Program-made: the position numbers and the translations under genes
Notes under the pieces: generated by a model
The model's database searches: none
What the model saw: only the letters and a program-made list of their open reading frames with translations
What the model was told of the DNA's origin: nothing
Assembly: GCF_937123705.1 (NCBI RefSeq)
Contig: NZ_CAKZKO010000138.1
Coordinates: 186,001-250,000 of the forward strand
DNA length: 64,000 bases
Direction: 5' to 3'
From: an uncultured Paraglaciecola sp.
GTDB lineage: Bacteria > Pseudomonadota > Gammaproteobacteria > Enterobacterales > Alteromonadaceae
Shown: one piece after another, positions 39,793-48,369 of the stretch
Layout: each line of letters opens with the position of its first letter
Numbering within the stretch: the first letter of the stretch is position 1

Positions 39793-40305
39793 CTACTGAT
39801 TATTCAACAAGTCATCATAGGCATTGGGATTATTCACATCTTGAATAAACTCTCGACCATTAATCGGTAAAGGTGTGTCAGTCTTATTTTGATCAAACAC
39901 CTTACGACTATAGCTTTCATAGCCTAATACTTGTTTTTCGATAGTGATATTTACAACAGCGGTATCTGTACCAAAGGCATTATCGGATACTGTAAAACTA
40001 AAACTATCAGAACCGGTCACAGTCCCGTTGGGTTGATAGGTAAATTGCCCATTACTATCAATAGTCAACATACCCATAGTAGGCTGTGTCGCGACTGAGT
40101 AACTTAAGGGATCACCGTCTGCATCTGTTGCCGAAAGCATATCAACAATTGCTATATCGGCTTGCGTAATTAAGTCGACCGACAGTGCAACAGGTGCTGA
40201 GTTCATGGGCATCATTTCATCAGCATGGTCGTCACCAGAGTTGCAGCCGGTAAACAACAGACTTGTTGTTACTGCTAAATAGAGATTGATTTTAGTAAAT
40301 TGCAT
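39793..40305 (-). CDS. Cadherin-like/Ig-fold lipoprotein
   Basis: 170 residues from the ATG at 40303-40305, with AAGGAG seven bases upstream. Lipobox FTGC (Cys20). One cadherin-like domain of the type found in large adhesins spans about 35-125 (ATDADGDPLSYSVATQP, then GSDSFSFTVSDN), with Asp-rich Ca-binding motifs. The C-terminal 45 residues are not recognised. It starts ten bases after the DUF4331 stop. Confidence 0.82.
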   Translation of the reverse strand: MQFTKINLYLAVTTSLLFTGCNSGDDHADEMMPMNSAPVALSVDLITQADIAIVDMLSATDADGDPLSYSVATQPTMGMLTIDSNGQFTYQPNGTVTGSDSFSFTVSDNAFGTDTAVVNITIEKQVLGYESYSRKVFDQNKTDTPLPINGREFIQDVNNPNAYDDLLNNQ

Positions 40306-40315
40306 AAAATGCTCC

Positions 40316-41902
40316 TTATTCAGAACCTGCAATAGGCATGGCAAGATAAGGGAAACGACTCATCATCATAGTCGCATCTGATGGCGCACCGTCAGTAAAA
40401 GGAACGTTCCCTACACTGGCATCTTCTGGTGCACATAAGCCCAAGTCAGTGTTAGTTCCAGCTACTGGAATGGGATAACACAAACGCCCCATTACCACAC
40501 GAAGTGCGATATCTACCACGTCATCACCAGGGCGACGTCCATTTGGAAACCCAGCTAAATCATCACCAGCGACACCAAAAGCAGATTGTTCGGCAGCAGC
40601 CGTTGCAGGGATCCCAGTATTTAAACGCAACATTTCTGATGGGGTGACAGTAGCGAGTTGATTTACACCTTCAAACCCAGTTAAGAAAGCCGTTACTAAA
40701 TCCACTCTTGGGAAGTTAGTCGGCGCTAGAGTCGGGATTTCAGTGCCTAAAGTGGTATTAACCGCATCTTTAAACAGAATGTTCAGTAGCTCTGGTAATG
40801 ATGGGTGTGTTACATAATTCGCAAACTGGCCGTCATCTTTAGGGTGAGCGCTAGAAAATTTATCTTTATCTGATAAGCCAATCACTAATTCGTTCACTAA
40901 CGGACTACCTAAACGCGATACTTGCGTCAGCGCACCACCATTAACTTCGGTATTGGCGAAACTAGCATTGGGGTTCAAGATCCTAGCCTGGGGTAAACTT
41001 GCTGTGGTCCAGGCTCCAATCGAGCCGTTACCATCACCTATAACACAAGCTTTTGGCACTTCAACCGCTATAGCTGTTACGTTTTTATCACCTAAGTCAT
41101 CGTTCATACTGTGTTGCGTGATCCCACCAGGAAAACCATTTCCGTCTCCATTGCCTGGCACACTATCGCCTTCAACGGGAACATAATTAACCAAGTCAAA
41201 GGTTTTGCCTAAGTTGACCACAAAAGGGTCTTTACGCTGACCAACAAACACTTTTCCCATACCTTCACATCCGGGGATAGCAAAGTTGTAAATGAAACTA
41301 TTGGCATATTCCTCGTACGTATTGCCATTTGTAAACGTTTTATTGCCGATATAATCGAGGGGTTTTCCAAAAGTGTCTGACATACTATTGCTCAATGGGG
41401 TGCTGGTACCTGTACCCTGAGCGCCAGAAACTAAAGTGAGTGTATAACTTTCGCTAAAATTGGCTGCGCTTTGATTCGCTGCAGTAATACCACCAATATT
41501 CTTTAATGGTACTTTTACACTACGTTGATCTCCTTCTGGACCTATCATCAATGCTACGCCTTCATTACTGTTTGGCAGCATAGACTCAAATTCAAATTGA
41601 AAAGTAAGATCTTCTATAGCATCACCATCATTATCAATATGAATGCTGTATACCGCTGCAGGATCCATAGCAAAATAATTTGGACCACCATAAGCATCTT
41701 GCAAAGGGATATAATTTGCTATTAGCGTCACATAATCCTCTCGACCTGCCTCGTAACTGTTAAAAGCATAAAAATCGGTTGAATCTAATGTAGGTAGTCT
41801 GGTGATGTTGGGCGCTTCTCTGTGACTGGATGCATTGACTGCTCCAGCAACAAGCACTCCACAAATAGTTGTAGCTAGTTTTGTAAGTTTAGAATGTTGC
41901 AT
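40316..41902 (-). CDS. Secreted DUF4331 protein
   Basis: 528 residues. A signal peptide ends near VNASS (about residue 25). DUF4331 is recognised from SSHREAPNITRLPTLDSTDFYAF and YFAMDPAAVYSIHIDNDGDAIEDLTF. Aspartate-rich stretches suggest metal binding. Function unknown in the literature I know. It is the first gene of a four-gene cluster, and its promoter region carries the same element as the ECF sigma gene. Confidence 0.9.
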   Translation of the reverse strand: MQHSKLTKLATTICGVLVAGAVNASSHREAPNITRLPTLDSTDFYAFNSYEAGREDYVTLIANYIPLQDAYGGPNYFAMDPAAVYSIHIDNDGDAIEDLTFQFEFESMLPNSNEGVALMIGPEGDQRSVKVPLKNIGGITAANQSAANFSESYTLTLVSGAQGTGTSTPLSNSMSDTFGKPLDYIGNKTFTNGNTYEEYANSFIYNFAIPGCEGMGKVFVGQRKDPFVVNLGKTFDLVNYVPVEGDSVPGNGDGNGFPGGITQHSMNDDLGDKNVTAIAVEVPKACVIGDGNGSIGAWTTASLPQARILNPNASFANTEVNGGALTQVSRLGSPLVNELVIGLSDKDKFSSAHPKDDGQFANYVTHPSLPELLNILFKDAVNTTLGTEIPTLAPTNFPRVDLVTAFLTGFEGVNQLATVTPSEMLRLNTGIPATAAAEQSAFGVAGDDLAGFPNGRRPGDDVVDIALRVVMGRLCYPIPVAGTNTDLGLCAPEDASVGNVPFTDGAPSDATMMMSRFPYLAMPIAGSE

Positions 41903-41923
41903 AATATAACCTTCTCTTTATTT

Positions 41924-41957
41924 GATTTATCTAACTCGCGTTAGGATTTATCTAACT
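41924..41957. repeat. Two 13-bp direct repeats, 21 bp apart, in the DUF4331 leader
   Basis: GATTTATCTAACT occurs at 41924-41936 and 41945-41957. A 21-bp period is two turns of DNA, typical for binding of a regulator on one face. They lie between the predicted transcription start and the start codon. Confidence 0.7.
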
Positions 41958-41969
41958 GTCATTAGTACT

Positions 41970-41996
41970 AACGAGTCACAAAGAGATTTGGATGCA
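41970..41996 (-). promoter_or_regulatory. ECF-type promoter of the DUF4331 cluster
   Basis: On the minus strand TGCATCCAAA (-35), 13 bases, CGTT (-10). The same -35, spacing and -10 occur upstream of the ECF sigma gene. The start codon lies about 68 bp downstream of the -10. Confidence 0.75.
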
Positions 41997-41998
41997 AG

Positions 41999-42031
41999 AA
42001 ATATTAATTATTTTGAAAATAATTAATATTT
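41999..42031. repeat. 33-bp perfect AT-only palindrome upstream of the ECF promoter
   Basis: Two 16-base arms (41999-42014 and 42016-42031), perfectly complementary, with one central G. It begins three bases upstream of the -35 element and could be an UP-element-like or regulator-binding site. Confidence 0.75.
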
Positions 42032-42119
42032 TTGAGATGACGGCTAAGTTTTGCGCCTGAACTATCAGTATATTTCCCTACTAATGACTTGGGCTGCTGA
42101 CCTTGGCTGAAACACAAAA

Positions 42120-42148
42120 AAGCCTTTTACCGGTTAAGTAAAAGGCTT
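42120..42148 (-). terminator. Terminator of the sigma/anti-sigma operon
   Basis: AAGCCTTTTAC, seven bases, GTAAAAGGCTT with a T-run on the minus strand (complement of 42116-42120). It separates the regulator operon from the DUF4331 promoter. Confidence 0.9.
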
Positions 42149-42179
42149 GTTACTTGGGAGCTGTTTTAGTTGCTATGAT

Positions 42180-42878
42180 TTATAACAATACCAATTCCGA
42201 AACATAAAGCACCTCTGAAGGAGCGCCTGTGGGTGAACCGCCTAATGGTTCTATACTCACTGCTAAGGCGTCAATATCCATAGAGTCAAATTGGGCAATT
42301 TTTGCTAAGGTTGCACGCCCTTGTTGTGGCAATAAACCTAAAGAAATTGGTGCTTGTCCATTACTCGGTACCATCCACAATTCATAATCATTTTTTGCTT
42401 TTACCTCTACCAATTCAGTTGTTTTGATATCAAGTGTTTGACTAAACACTTCAATCAACCAAAGCGGTTTATTTTGGGTATTTTGTACCACTGTTAAACT
42501 CGAAGGCGAATAGACGGGAGGGCTCTGAGGGTTTAACAATAGCACTGCCAACAATATTGAGGCGGCGGCAGCAAATACAGTGACATTACGCCACCAATTG
42601 GCTTTTTGTTTTAGACTGATCACATTGGAGGCTTTCGATAGATCAGACACACCATCTAGTCTCGCCACGACCTTTTCCCACACTAATGGGTCTGGAGAAA
42701 CAGGTTTCAATTGCTCTCCTAAACTATTGATGTGATTTTCCCATAGGTGCGTCACCTGTTTTAATTCAGGATAAAGCAACTGTAATTTTTGAAAGCGAAC
42801 TCTTGCTTGCCCTCTTAACGTGCCTAACACGTACTCAGCAGCTAAAGCATGTTGCAGTTCTGGTTTGAGGTAATTCAT
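42180..42878 (-). CDS. Membrane anti-sigma factor (RskA-like)
   Basis: 232 residues from the ATG at 42876-42878, which overlaps the sigma stop as ATGA. The N-terminal cytoplasmic part (about 1-95; HALAAEYVLGTLRGQAR) is the sigma-binding region and lacks the HxxxCxxC zinc motif. One membrane helix follows (about 97-115, VTVFAAAASILLAVLLL), then a periplasmic RskA-type domain (about 120-232; PLWLIEVFSQ, YELWMVPSNGQAPISLG). It should hold the cognate ECF sigma at the membrane until a signal triggers release. Confidence 0.92.
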   Translation of the reverse strand: MNYLKPELQHALAAEYVLGTLRGQARVRFQKLQLLYPELKQVTHLWENHINSLGEQLKPVSPDPLVWEKVVARLDGVSDLSKASNVISLKQKANWWRNVTVFAAAASILLAVLLLNPQSPPVYSPSSLTVVQNTQNKPLWLIEVFSQTLDIKTTELVEVKAKNDYELWMVPSNGQAPISLGLLPQQGRATLAKIAQFDSMDIDALAVSIEPLGGSPTGAPSEVLYVSELVLL

Positions 42879-43405
42879 AGTCCAAGACACCTCTTAAGTG
42901 ATTGCATTGCGCGTCTAATTAGGCTTTTTGTGGTACCTAATGGGTTGTTTGTATGCCGCGTGACTTCTTTGTGGGTCAAGCCACGAAAAAAAGCCAAATG
43001 AATGGCTTGTTGTTGTTGAGACTCTAGCTCTTTAAGGCAAAATTCTAATTTATTTTTTTGTTGCTGCGGTAACTCTTGAAGATCGTCCTCTGCGGAAAAC
43101 TCTGTACTTTCGGTGCCATCTTCGCCGCGCACTTTGTGATAACGGATCAGATCAAAGGCTCGGTAGCGAACTATGCTGATCATCCAAGTTAATACTGTTC
43201 CTCTGCCAGGAGTAAACTCCCCGGCGTTGTGCCAAATACGTATAAACGCATCCTGTAACACATCTTCAGCTCGATCTTTTCTTCCTAATATTTTTAAACT
43301 AACCGCAAATAGTTGACCGCTAGTTGCCGCATACAACTGCTCAAATGCACGTCTGTCTCCTGCGGCCACTTTTCCAAGCAATTTTAAGTTTTCATTGTTG
43401 TCCAT
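42875..43405 (-). CDS. ECF-family RNA polymerase sigma factor
   Basis: 176 residues, with sigma region 2 (AEDVLQDAFIRIWHN) and region 4 (LAFFRGLTHKEVTRHTNNPL) only, as usual for ECF factors. The recognition helix shows GTTKSLIRRAMQSLK. It is translationally coupled to the anti-sigma gene. The upstream promoter element matches that of the DUF4331 gene, which predicts autoregulation. Confidence 0.94.
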   Translation of the reverse strand: MDNNENLKLLGKVAAGDRRAFEQLYAATSGQLFAVSLKILGRKDRAEDVLQDAFIRIWHNAGEFTPGRGTVLTWMISIVRYRAFDLIRYHKVRGEDGTESTEFSAEDDLQELPQQQKNKLEFCLKELESQQQQAIHLAFFRGLTHKEVTRHTNNPLGTTKSLIRRAMQSLKRCLGL

Positions 43406-43450
43406 TAAATCTGCCTAAATCGAGTTTGATATTGCCATCTTAGCAATTAA

Positions 43451-43477
43451 AACGATTCAGTTTCAATTTTGGATGCA
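43451..43477 (-). promoter_or_regulatory. Autoregulatory ECF-type promoter of the sigma gene
   Basis: On the minus strand TGCATCCAAA, 13 bases, CGTT, identical in both boxes and spacing to the element at 41970-41996; 19 of 27 positions agree in all. The -10 is 46 bp from the start codon. Confidence 0.75.
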
Positions 43478-43526
43478 GTCAAGCATTCTAAATCAATTTC
43501 TTTGATAATTAATTGACCTAGCTGAC

Positions 43527-44183
43527 CTAAAGGTTTTGCTCTTCAGCTGCAATTTGCGTTAAAGCCTGTTCAAAAACTTCCGTGGGTTGTCCACCGCTTA
43601 TCAAATGTTTATTGTTAATTATTACCGCTGGTACAGCAGTAACACCCGCCGCTTGATAATGCTGTTGCTTCACGCGAACTTCTGCGGCAAATTTATCTGA
43701 GTCTAGAATTTCTTTGGCTTGTAATCTGTCTAACCCAACACGTTCAACAACTGCCATTAGTTGCTGATGATCACTTGGATTACCACTTTGCTGAAAATAC
43801 AAATCAAACAAGGCTAATTTCAACTCGGTTTGTTTACCAGACTCATATGCCCAATGTAATAAGCGGTGTGCATCAAATGTATTATAAATTCGGCCACCAC
43901 CTCGATTGCCAAACTCATAACCTACAGATAAGCCACGCTCTTTTATGGCCGCACGATTCTGCTCGGCTTGCTGCTCAGTGATGCCATATTTTTGGGTGAG
44001 ATGCTCGGTAATCTCCTGACCTTCTTTAGGCATTTGAGGATTAAGCTCAAAAGGCTGCCAACGAATATCTCCGTGGATTTCTGCTGCTAAATTAGATAGC
44101 GCTTGGTTTAGTGCCTGATAGCCGATAATGCACCAAGGACAAGATACGTCGGATACGATGTCGATATTTAAATGAGTAGTCAT
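43527..44183 (-). CDS. DsbA-family oxidoreductase (FrnE-like)
   Basis: 218 residues, no signal peptide, so cytoplasmic. The active site is CPWC (15-18), and the cis-Pro loop is GVTAVPAVIIN. FrnE-type proteins are cytoplasmic disulfide isomerases or oxidoreductases; some relatives are involved in polyketide synthesis, which nothing here supports. It lies 51 bp downstream of the DUF2937 gene. Confidence 0.92.
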   Translation of the reverse strand: MTTHLNIDIVSDVSCPWCIIGYQALNQALSNLAAEIHGDIRWQPFELNPQMPKEGQEITEHLTQKYGITEQQAEQNRAAIKERGLSVGYEFGNRGGGRIYNTFDAHRLLHWAYESGKQTELKLALFDLYFQQSGNPSDHQQLMAVVERVGLDRLQAKEILDSDKFAAEVRVKQQHYQAAGVTAVPAVIINNKHLISGGQPTEVFEQALTQIAAEEQNL

Positions 44184-44234
44184 GATTTTCCGTGATTGAT
44201 TAGGCCCAATAAGGGCTTTAAATGAGTTACTGAA

Positions 44235-44777
44235 TCAGCTTGTCAGCTGCGCTTTATGATGTTTTCTTAGCCTAAACAAATAGGCAATAAAATAAAAAAA
44301 TAAATCAAAAAAACTGGCGATGAATAAACCGCTGCTCAACCCCCATATCAAAGCCTGAGGATCGATAAGTATCATGTAACTGTATTGTTCAAGTGTTTGT
44401 TGAAACACCTTGTTGTCATGAAAAAACAAGGTATGCACTGTTCTTCTCAGTGCAGACGACCCATTAAGGGCTGCCGCCTCAGATTTTAGGTGGGCCACGC
44501 GATTTGAAATAAACAAAATATTAGCCGCATCGTTTTGAAACACAAGATCATCGCTGTTCTCATAATGATCGATGAGCTCTTCAATGTTACCTCCAAAATA
44601 ACGCTCGGCAGTTTGTTGAAAACCGATATAAACTTCTAGCGCCTCTGTGAGATGTGCGTCAATGCGTTTTGCATATTGATCTACCACAGCAGGGATCTGA
44701 ATACCTATTAGTAAACCGCCACAAAACAAAATGATCCTTAAGTAATCGTTACAAAGCTTTATCATTTTTATACTCAT
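44235..44777 (-). CDS. DUF2937 membrane protein
   Basis: 180 residues with a membrane helix at each end (about 12-32 and 140-165), a soluble helical middle and a basic C-terminus. The pattern (FCGGLLIGIQIPAVVDQYAKRIDAHLTEA) matches DUF2937. Function unknown. It is divergent from the repeat-protein gene. Confidence 0.82.
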   Translation of the reverse strand: MSIKMIKLCNDYLRIILFCGGLLIGIQIPAVVDQYAKRIDAHLTEALEVYIGFQQTAERYFGGNIEELIDHYENSDDLVFQNDAANILFISNRVAHLKSEAAALNGSSALRRTVHTLFFHDNKVFQQTLEQYSYMILIDPQALIWGLSSGLFIASFFDLFFYFIAYLFRLRKHHKAQLTS

Positions 44778-44866
44778 AAGCAGCCACCCATACCTTTTAA
44801 ACCTTGAATAGGCTTGCTGCCAAGTTGATGAACTTCTATAGTAAACAAAAGTTATGTGCTGAGGAT

Positions 44867-45922
44867 ATGTGTTTGTTAAATTTTAAGTTGAAAAGTTCAA
44901 TCTTAGTGGTTGCGATAGCAAGCGCCTCATTACATGCCCAAGACTATGAAGTCGAAGATGTTTCCTTGGAGCAAATGCCTTCAAAGGTGGCAGAAAAACA
45001 AACCGCTAAGTCAAGCAACTCAAATCTAGCTCCACAAGCCATAAAACCGGCAATAGACACAGCAGAAACCGCCTTAGAAACTACCGAAACAAGCAGCACT
45101 GAGACACCAGAAGTAGCACCAGAAATAGTTTTGGAGACTAGCGAAACTATCGATGATAGTAGCCCCGAACAAGAGTCTGAAACGCCTATAGAGAGTGTAG
45201 AAACTACTGCTGACACGCTTGCTCAAGAGCCTGAAACCACTGTGGAAATTGCCGAAGCTAACGATGACACGCTCGAACAAGAGCCTGAAACCGCTGTGGA
45301 AATTGCCGAAGCTAGCGATGACACGCTCGAACAAGAGCCTGAAACCGCTGTGGAAATTGCCGAAGCTAGCGATGACACGCTCGAACAAGAGTCTGAAACC
45401 GCTGTGGAAATTACCGAAGCTAGCGATGACACGCTCGAACAAGAGTCTGAAACCGCTGTGGAGATTGCCGAAGCTACTGATGACACGCTCGAACAAGAGT
45501 CTGAAACCGCTGTGGAGATTGCCGAAGCTACTGATGACACGCTCGTTCAGGAGTCTGAAACCCCTGTGGAAATAACCGAAACAGCTGTCGAAGATAGATC
45601 TGAATTCGCCTCCAAGCCCTCTAAAAGCTTAGGAGTCAGAGGTGCTACTTGTCAAGAAAATTTTTATGCATTACCCATTTACCCTAATGCCAAATACTGC
45701 CAATTATTTGCGGAACAATTACCCGCAAGCATGTCGTATTTTTCCATTAGCGCGCCCCAAGACGCTAAAGATTTTTATATCAATCAACTTGGACAAGCTG
45801 ACCACGAAAATGTTCTTAAAGGCCGTATTGTATTGCAATATTCTAGTGGGCAAAAAATTATTGTGATATCCAAAGATGGTCAAGGTAGCCAAGTTGACGT
45901 CTTAATAAAATCTGCAGGCTAA
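44867..45922 (+). CDS. Secreted protein with 18-residue acidic tandem repeats
   Basis: 351 residues if begun at the ATG at 44867 (ATG at 44828 is an alternative; neither has a well-placed ribosome binding site). A signal peptide ends at LHA. A Glu/Thr-rich region follows, with about seven units of ETAVEIAEASDDTLEQEP (about residues 105-240). The C-terminal 90 residues (CQENFYALPIYPNAKYC, then VDVLIKSAG) look like a small folded domain with two Cys. The acidic repeat may be an extended spacer. No family recognised. Confidence 0.78.
   Translation: MCLLNFKLKSSILVVAIASASLHAQDYEVEDVSLEQMPSKVAEKQTAKSSNSNLAPQAIKPAIDTAETALETTETSSTETPEVAPEIVLETSETIDDSSPEQESETPIESVETTADTLAQEPETTVEIAEANDDTLEQEPETAVEIAEASDDTLEQEPETAVEIAEASDDTLEQESETAVEITEASDDTLEQESETAVEIAEATDDTLEQESETAVEIAEATDDTLVQESETPVEITETAVEDRSEFASKPSKSLGVRGATCQENFYALPIYPNAKYCQLFAEQLPASMSYFSISAPQDAKDFYINQLGQADHENVLKGRIVLQYSSGQKIIVISKDGQGSQVDVLIKSAG
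45179..45589 (+). repeat. 54-bp tandem repeat array in the acidic protein
   Basis: Six well-conserved 54-bp units (45233-45556) are flanked by a diverged unit (45179-45232) and a partial one (from 45557). Units differ mainly at the codons giving EP or ES and AS or AT. The near-identical DNA suggests recent expansion by slippage or recombination. Confidence 0.95.
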
Positions 45923-46022
45923 AATTTAAACCTCACACCCTCCTCCATTGGCACTTTTTTTGCTTGTACACAGGAAAGACTAATACCTAGTCAATTTTCT
46001 GACATTGGCTTTTGGAGACACC

Positions 46023-46643
46023 ATGGAACTAGCAATTGTATTAATGATGTTACTGATCATTGTCGCTGTAGGCGCAATGAAACTGTATGAACCAAGTTTA
46101 GCGTTTCCTTTTAAAAAGAAAGGCAACTTATTTACGCCAGTTGAACGCACGTTTTTAGAGCTGATAGAAGAGGCGGTTGGAAAAGAATTTCGCATCTTAT
46201 GCCGTGTAAAAATGAGCGATATATTGGCCATTCGCCAAAATGCAGATAAAAAAACCAGTAAAAGTGCGGCCACCCGTGCGGGTAGTAGACATCTTGACTT
46301 TGTGCTTTGCTCTAAAGAAGACATGGCGCCTATTGTTGCCATCGATTTAGTACACAGCAGCGGCAAAGATGGTTATAAGAGTCAACGTGATTTCTTTGTG
46401 AGTGGTGCTCTTGATGCCGCACATATTCCCCACGTTAGGATCAAAGTACGTTCTGGCTACAAAGCACAAGATATTAGAGAGTGTATTCAAGCTAAATTAC
46501 CTAAGTCTAGGTTAAAAAAGTTAGAAGCTCCTTTACCTAAAAGTGGCGCTAGACTAGTGGCCGATCTCGCTAGACAAAATAAGCCCACTCGACCCATTCA
46601 AACCAATAAAACGGTACCCAGTCGACCCGTTGCAGCGGCTTAG
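46023..46643 (+). CDS. Membrane-anchored DUF2726 protein
   Basis: 206 residues from the ATG at 46023 (GGAG five bases upstream). One N-terminal membrane helix (ELAIVLMMLLIIVAVGAM) precedes a DUF2726 domain (about 35-160), with HLDFVLCSKEDMAPIVAIDLV and a conserved DGYKSQRD. DUF2726 is thought to be related to restriction-endonuclease-like folds, but activity is unproven. A basic tail ends the protein. Confidence 0.82.
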   Translation: MELAIVLMMLLIIVAVGAMKLYEPSLAFPFKKKGNLFTPVERTFLELIEEAVGKEFRILCRVKMSDILAIRQNADKKTSKSAATRAGSRHLDFVLCSKEDMAPIVAIDLVHSSGKDGYKSQRDFFVSGALDAAHIPHVRIKVRSGYKAQDIRECIQAKLPKSRLKKLEAPLPKSGARLVADLARQNKPTRPIQTNKTVPSRPVAAA

Positions 46644-46673
46644 TTCTAATCCCACACAACATATGCAAACACA

Positions 46674-46709
46674 AAAAAGCCTCTTTGAGAAAACTCCAAG
46701 AGGCTTTTT
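46674..46709. terminator. Bidirectional terminator, DUF2726 gene / mdh
   Basis: AAAAAGCCTCTT and AAGAGGCTTTTT, perfect 12-bp arms with a 12-base loop. Confidence 0.9.
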
Positions 46710-46741
46710 AAATAGTTAAAAAACTTATACTTCAGTAAAAA

Positions 46742-47677
46742 CTAACCTTTTACAAACTCAACACCAATGGCGATGTCTCCACGTAGGCCGTCTAACATTG
46801 CGTTTTTAGCATTTTCTTCAAACTCACTTAGCTCGCCGTAAGATAAAATTTCTTCTACACCGTTTTTACCTAAACGCACTGGATGAGCAAAAAACGCTGC
46901 GTCGTCGCTGTTAGTTTCAACGTAAGTGTACTCCACTACGTTTTCACCACGCATTGCATCCACTAAAGATAAGCAAAAGCGAGCTGCGGCTTGACCCATA
47001 GACAAGGTAGCAGAACCGCCACCGGCTTTAGCTTCAACTACTTCAGTACCAGCATTTTGGATACGTTTAGTTAGACTGGCTACTTCTTCGTCTGTGAACT
47101 CAACACCTTTAACTTGTGATAATAAAGGCAAAATAGTGGTACCAGAATGTCCGCCAATTACCGGAACATGTACATTGGCTGGATTTAACCCTTTAAGGTT
47201 ACCTACAAAGGTTTCGCTTCTAATAACATCTAGAGTGGTTACACCAAATAATTTATTTTTGTTATACACACCTTTGGCTTTTAACGCTTCTGCAGCAATA
47301 GCCACAGTAGTGTTGACTGGATTGGTGATTACACAAGTGCAGGCTTCTGGACAGTTATCTGCAATAGCATCTACTAAGTTTCTAACAATACCGGCATTGA
47401 TATTGAATAAATCAGAGCGATCCATACCTGGCTTACGAGGTACGCCAGCTGGTATCAATACAATGTCACACCCCTGTAAGGCATCAGCTAAATCATCTTT
47501 TCCATAGCCTTGTACTTTTACATCAGTTGGGATGTGGCTTAAATCTACCGCTACGCCTGGAACCACTGGAGCAACGTCATACAAAGACAACTCAGTGCCA
47601 GCTGGCAGTTGAGTTTTTAACAATAAAGATAACGCTTGGCCGATACCACCGGCTGCACCTAATACGGCTATTTTCAT
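46742..47677 (-). CDS. mdh: Malate dehydrogenase
   Basis: 311 residues, like E. coli Mdh. NAD-dependent oxidation of malate to oxaloacetate in the TCA cycle. The Rossmann motif [10 protein letters not shown] is at the N-terminus; substrate arginines lie in [13 protein letters not shown], and the catalytic His in [19 protein letters not shown] precedes the ATG. Divergent from argR, the arrangement seen widely in gammaproteobacteria. Confidence 0.98.
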   Translation of the reverse strand: MKIAVLGAAGGIGQALSLLLKTQLPAGTELSLYDVAPVVPGVAVDLSHIPTDVKVQGYGKDDLADALQGCDIVLIPAGVPRKPGMDRSDLFNINAGIVRNLVDAIADNCPEACTCVITNPVNTTVAIAAEALKAKGVYNKNKLFGVTTLDVIRSETFVGNLKGLNPANVHVPVIGGHSGTTILPLLSQVKGVEFTDEEVASLTKRIQNAGTEVVEAKAGGGSATLSMGQAAARFCLSLVDAMRGENVVEYTYVETNSDDAAFFAHPVRLGKNGVEEILSYGELSEFEENAKNAMLDGLRGDIAIGVEFVKG

Positions 47678-47904
47678 GATTCTCTCCTGTGAAAAGCTTC
47701 AGCTTTGCAATACTCAAAGCTAACATGGTTTTTAAAATAAAAGTCTTGGTTAAAAATTTAGACCGCAGGATTATACGCGGGTCTTGTTAGATTTAATAGG
47801 CGGCTGTGTTTTATCATATATTCGTTAGCACACTACGACAGCAAATTGCTTAAACCTTAGCAATACGGCAAAATACAGTTATGAACTCCAAAAAATAGTT
47901 CCTT

Positions 47905-48369
47905 ATGGCCACAACAAAGCAAGACACATTAATTAAAGCATTTAAAGATATTCTTAAAACAGAAAGTTTTGGATCTCAAGGCGATATTGTAGAAGCGCTA
48001 AAAATCCAACAATTTGAGAATATTAGCCAATCAAAAGTTTCACGAATGTTGAGCAAGTTTGGCGCGGTTCGCACTCGTAACGCCCGTGGTGATATGGTGT
48101 ACTGTTTACCACCTGAAATGGGGATGCCAACGGCAAAAAGCCCATTGAAACAGTTAGTGTTAGACATTGTTCACAACAACGTGATGGTGATAATTCGCAC
48201 TAGCCCAGGTGCCGCGCAATTGATTGCGCGTTTATTAGACTCTTTAGGTAAAAAGGATGGCGTGTTAGGCACTATCGCGGGAGATGACACTATATTTATT
48301 GCACCTGCGGATATTAGCACTATCGAACAAACCCGTCAGCGAGTGGAAGCCTTGTTCGAAAATGTATAA
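47905..48369 (+). CDS. argR: Arginine repressor
   Basis: 154 residues. An N-terminal winged helix ([30 protein letters not shown]) binds ARG boxes. The C-terminal domain hexamerises and binds arginine ([27 protein letters not shown]). The mdh-argR gap holds only a poor ARG-box-like sequence near 47814. Its last eight bases overlap the next gene. Confidence 0.97.
   Translation: MATTKQDTLIKAFKDILKTESFGSQGDIVEALKIQQFENISQSKVSRMLSKFGAVRTRNARGDMVYCLPPEMGMPTAKSPLKQLVLDIVHNNVMVIIRTSPGAAQLIARLLDSLGKKDGVLGTIAGDDTIFIAPADISTIEQTRQRVEALFENV

Noticed and set aside
45074..45575. Long open frames in other frames and on the minus strand through the repeat region
   Set aside because: They are by-products of a 54-bp repeat (a multiple of three) lacking stops in several frames; only the plus-strand frame has a signal peptide and a non-repetitive domain.
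45179..45589. Regular direct repeats considered as a CRISPR array
   Set aside because: Units are contiguous, in frame and without unique spacers.
47808..47826. ARG-box-like sequence between mdh and argR
   Set aside because: Only about 10 of 14 positions match and the left half is poor; too weak to list as an operator.
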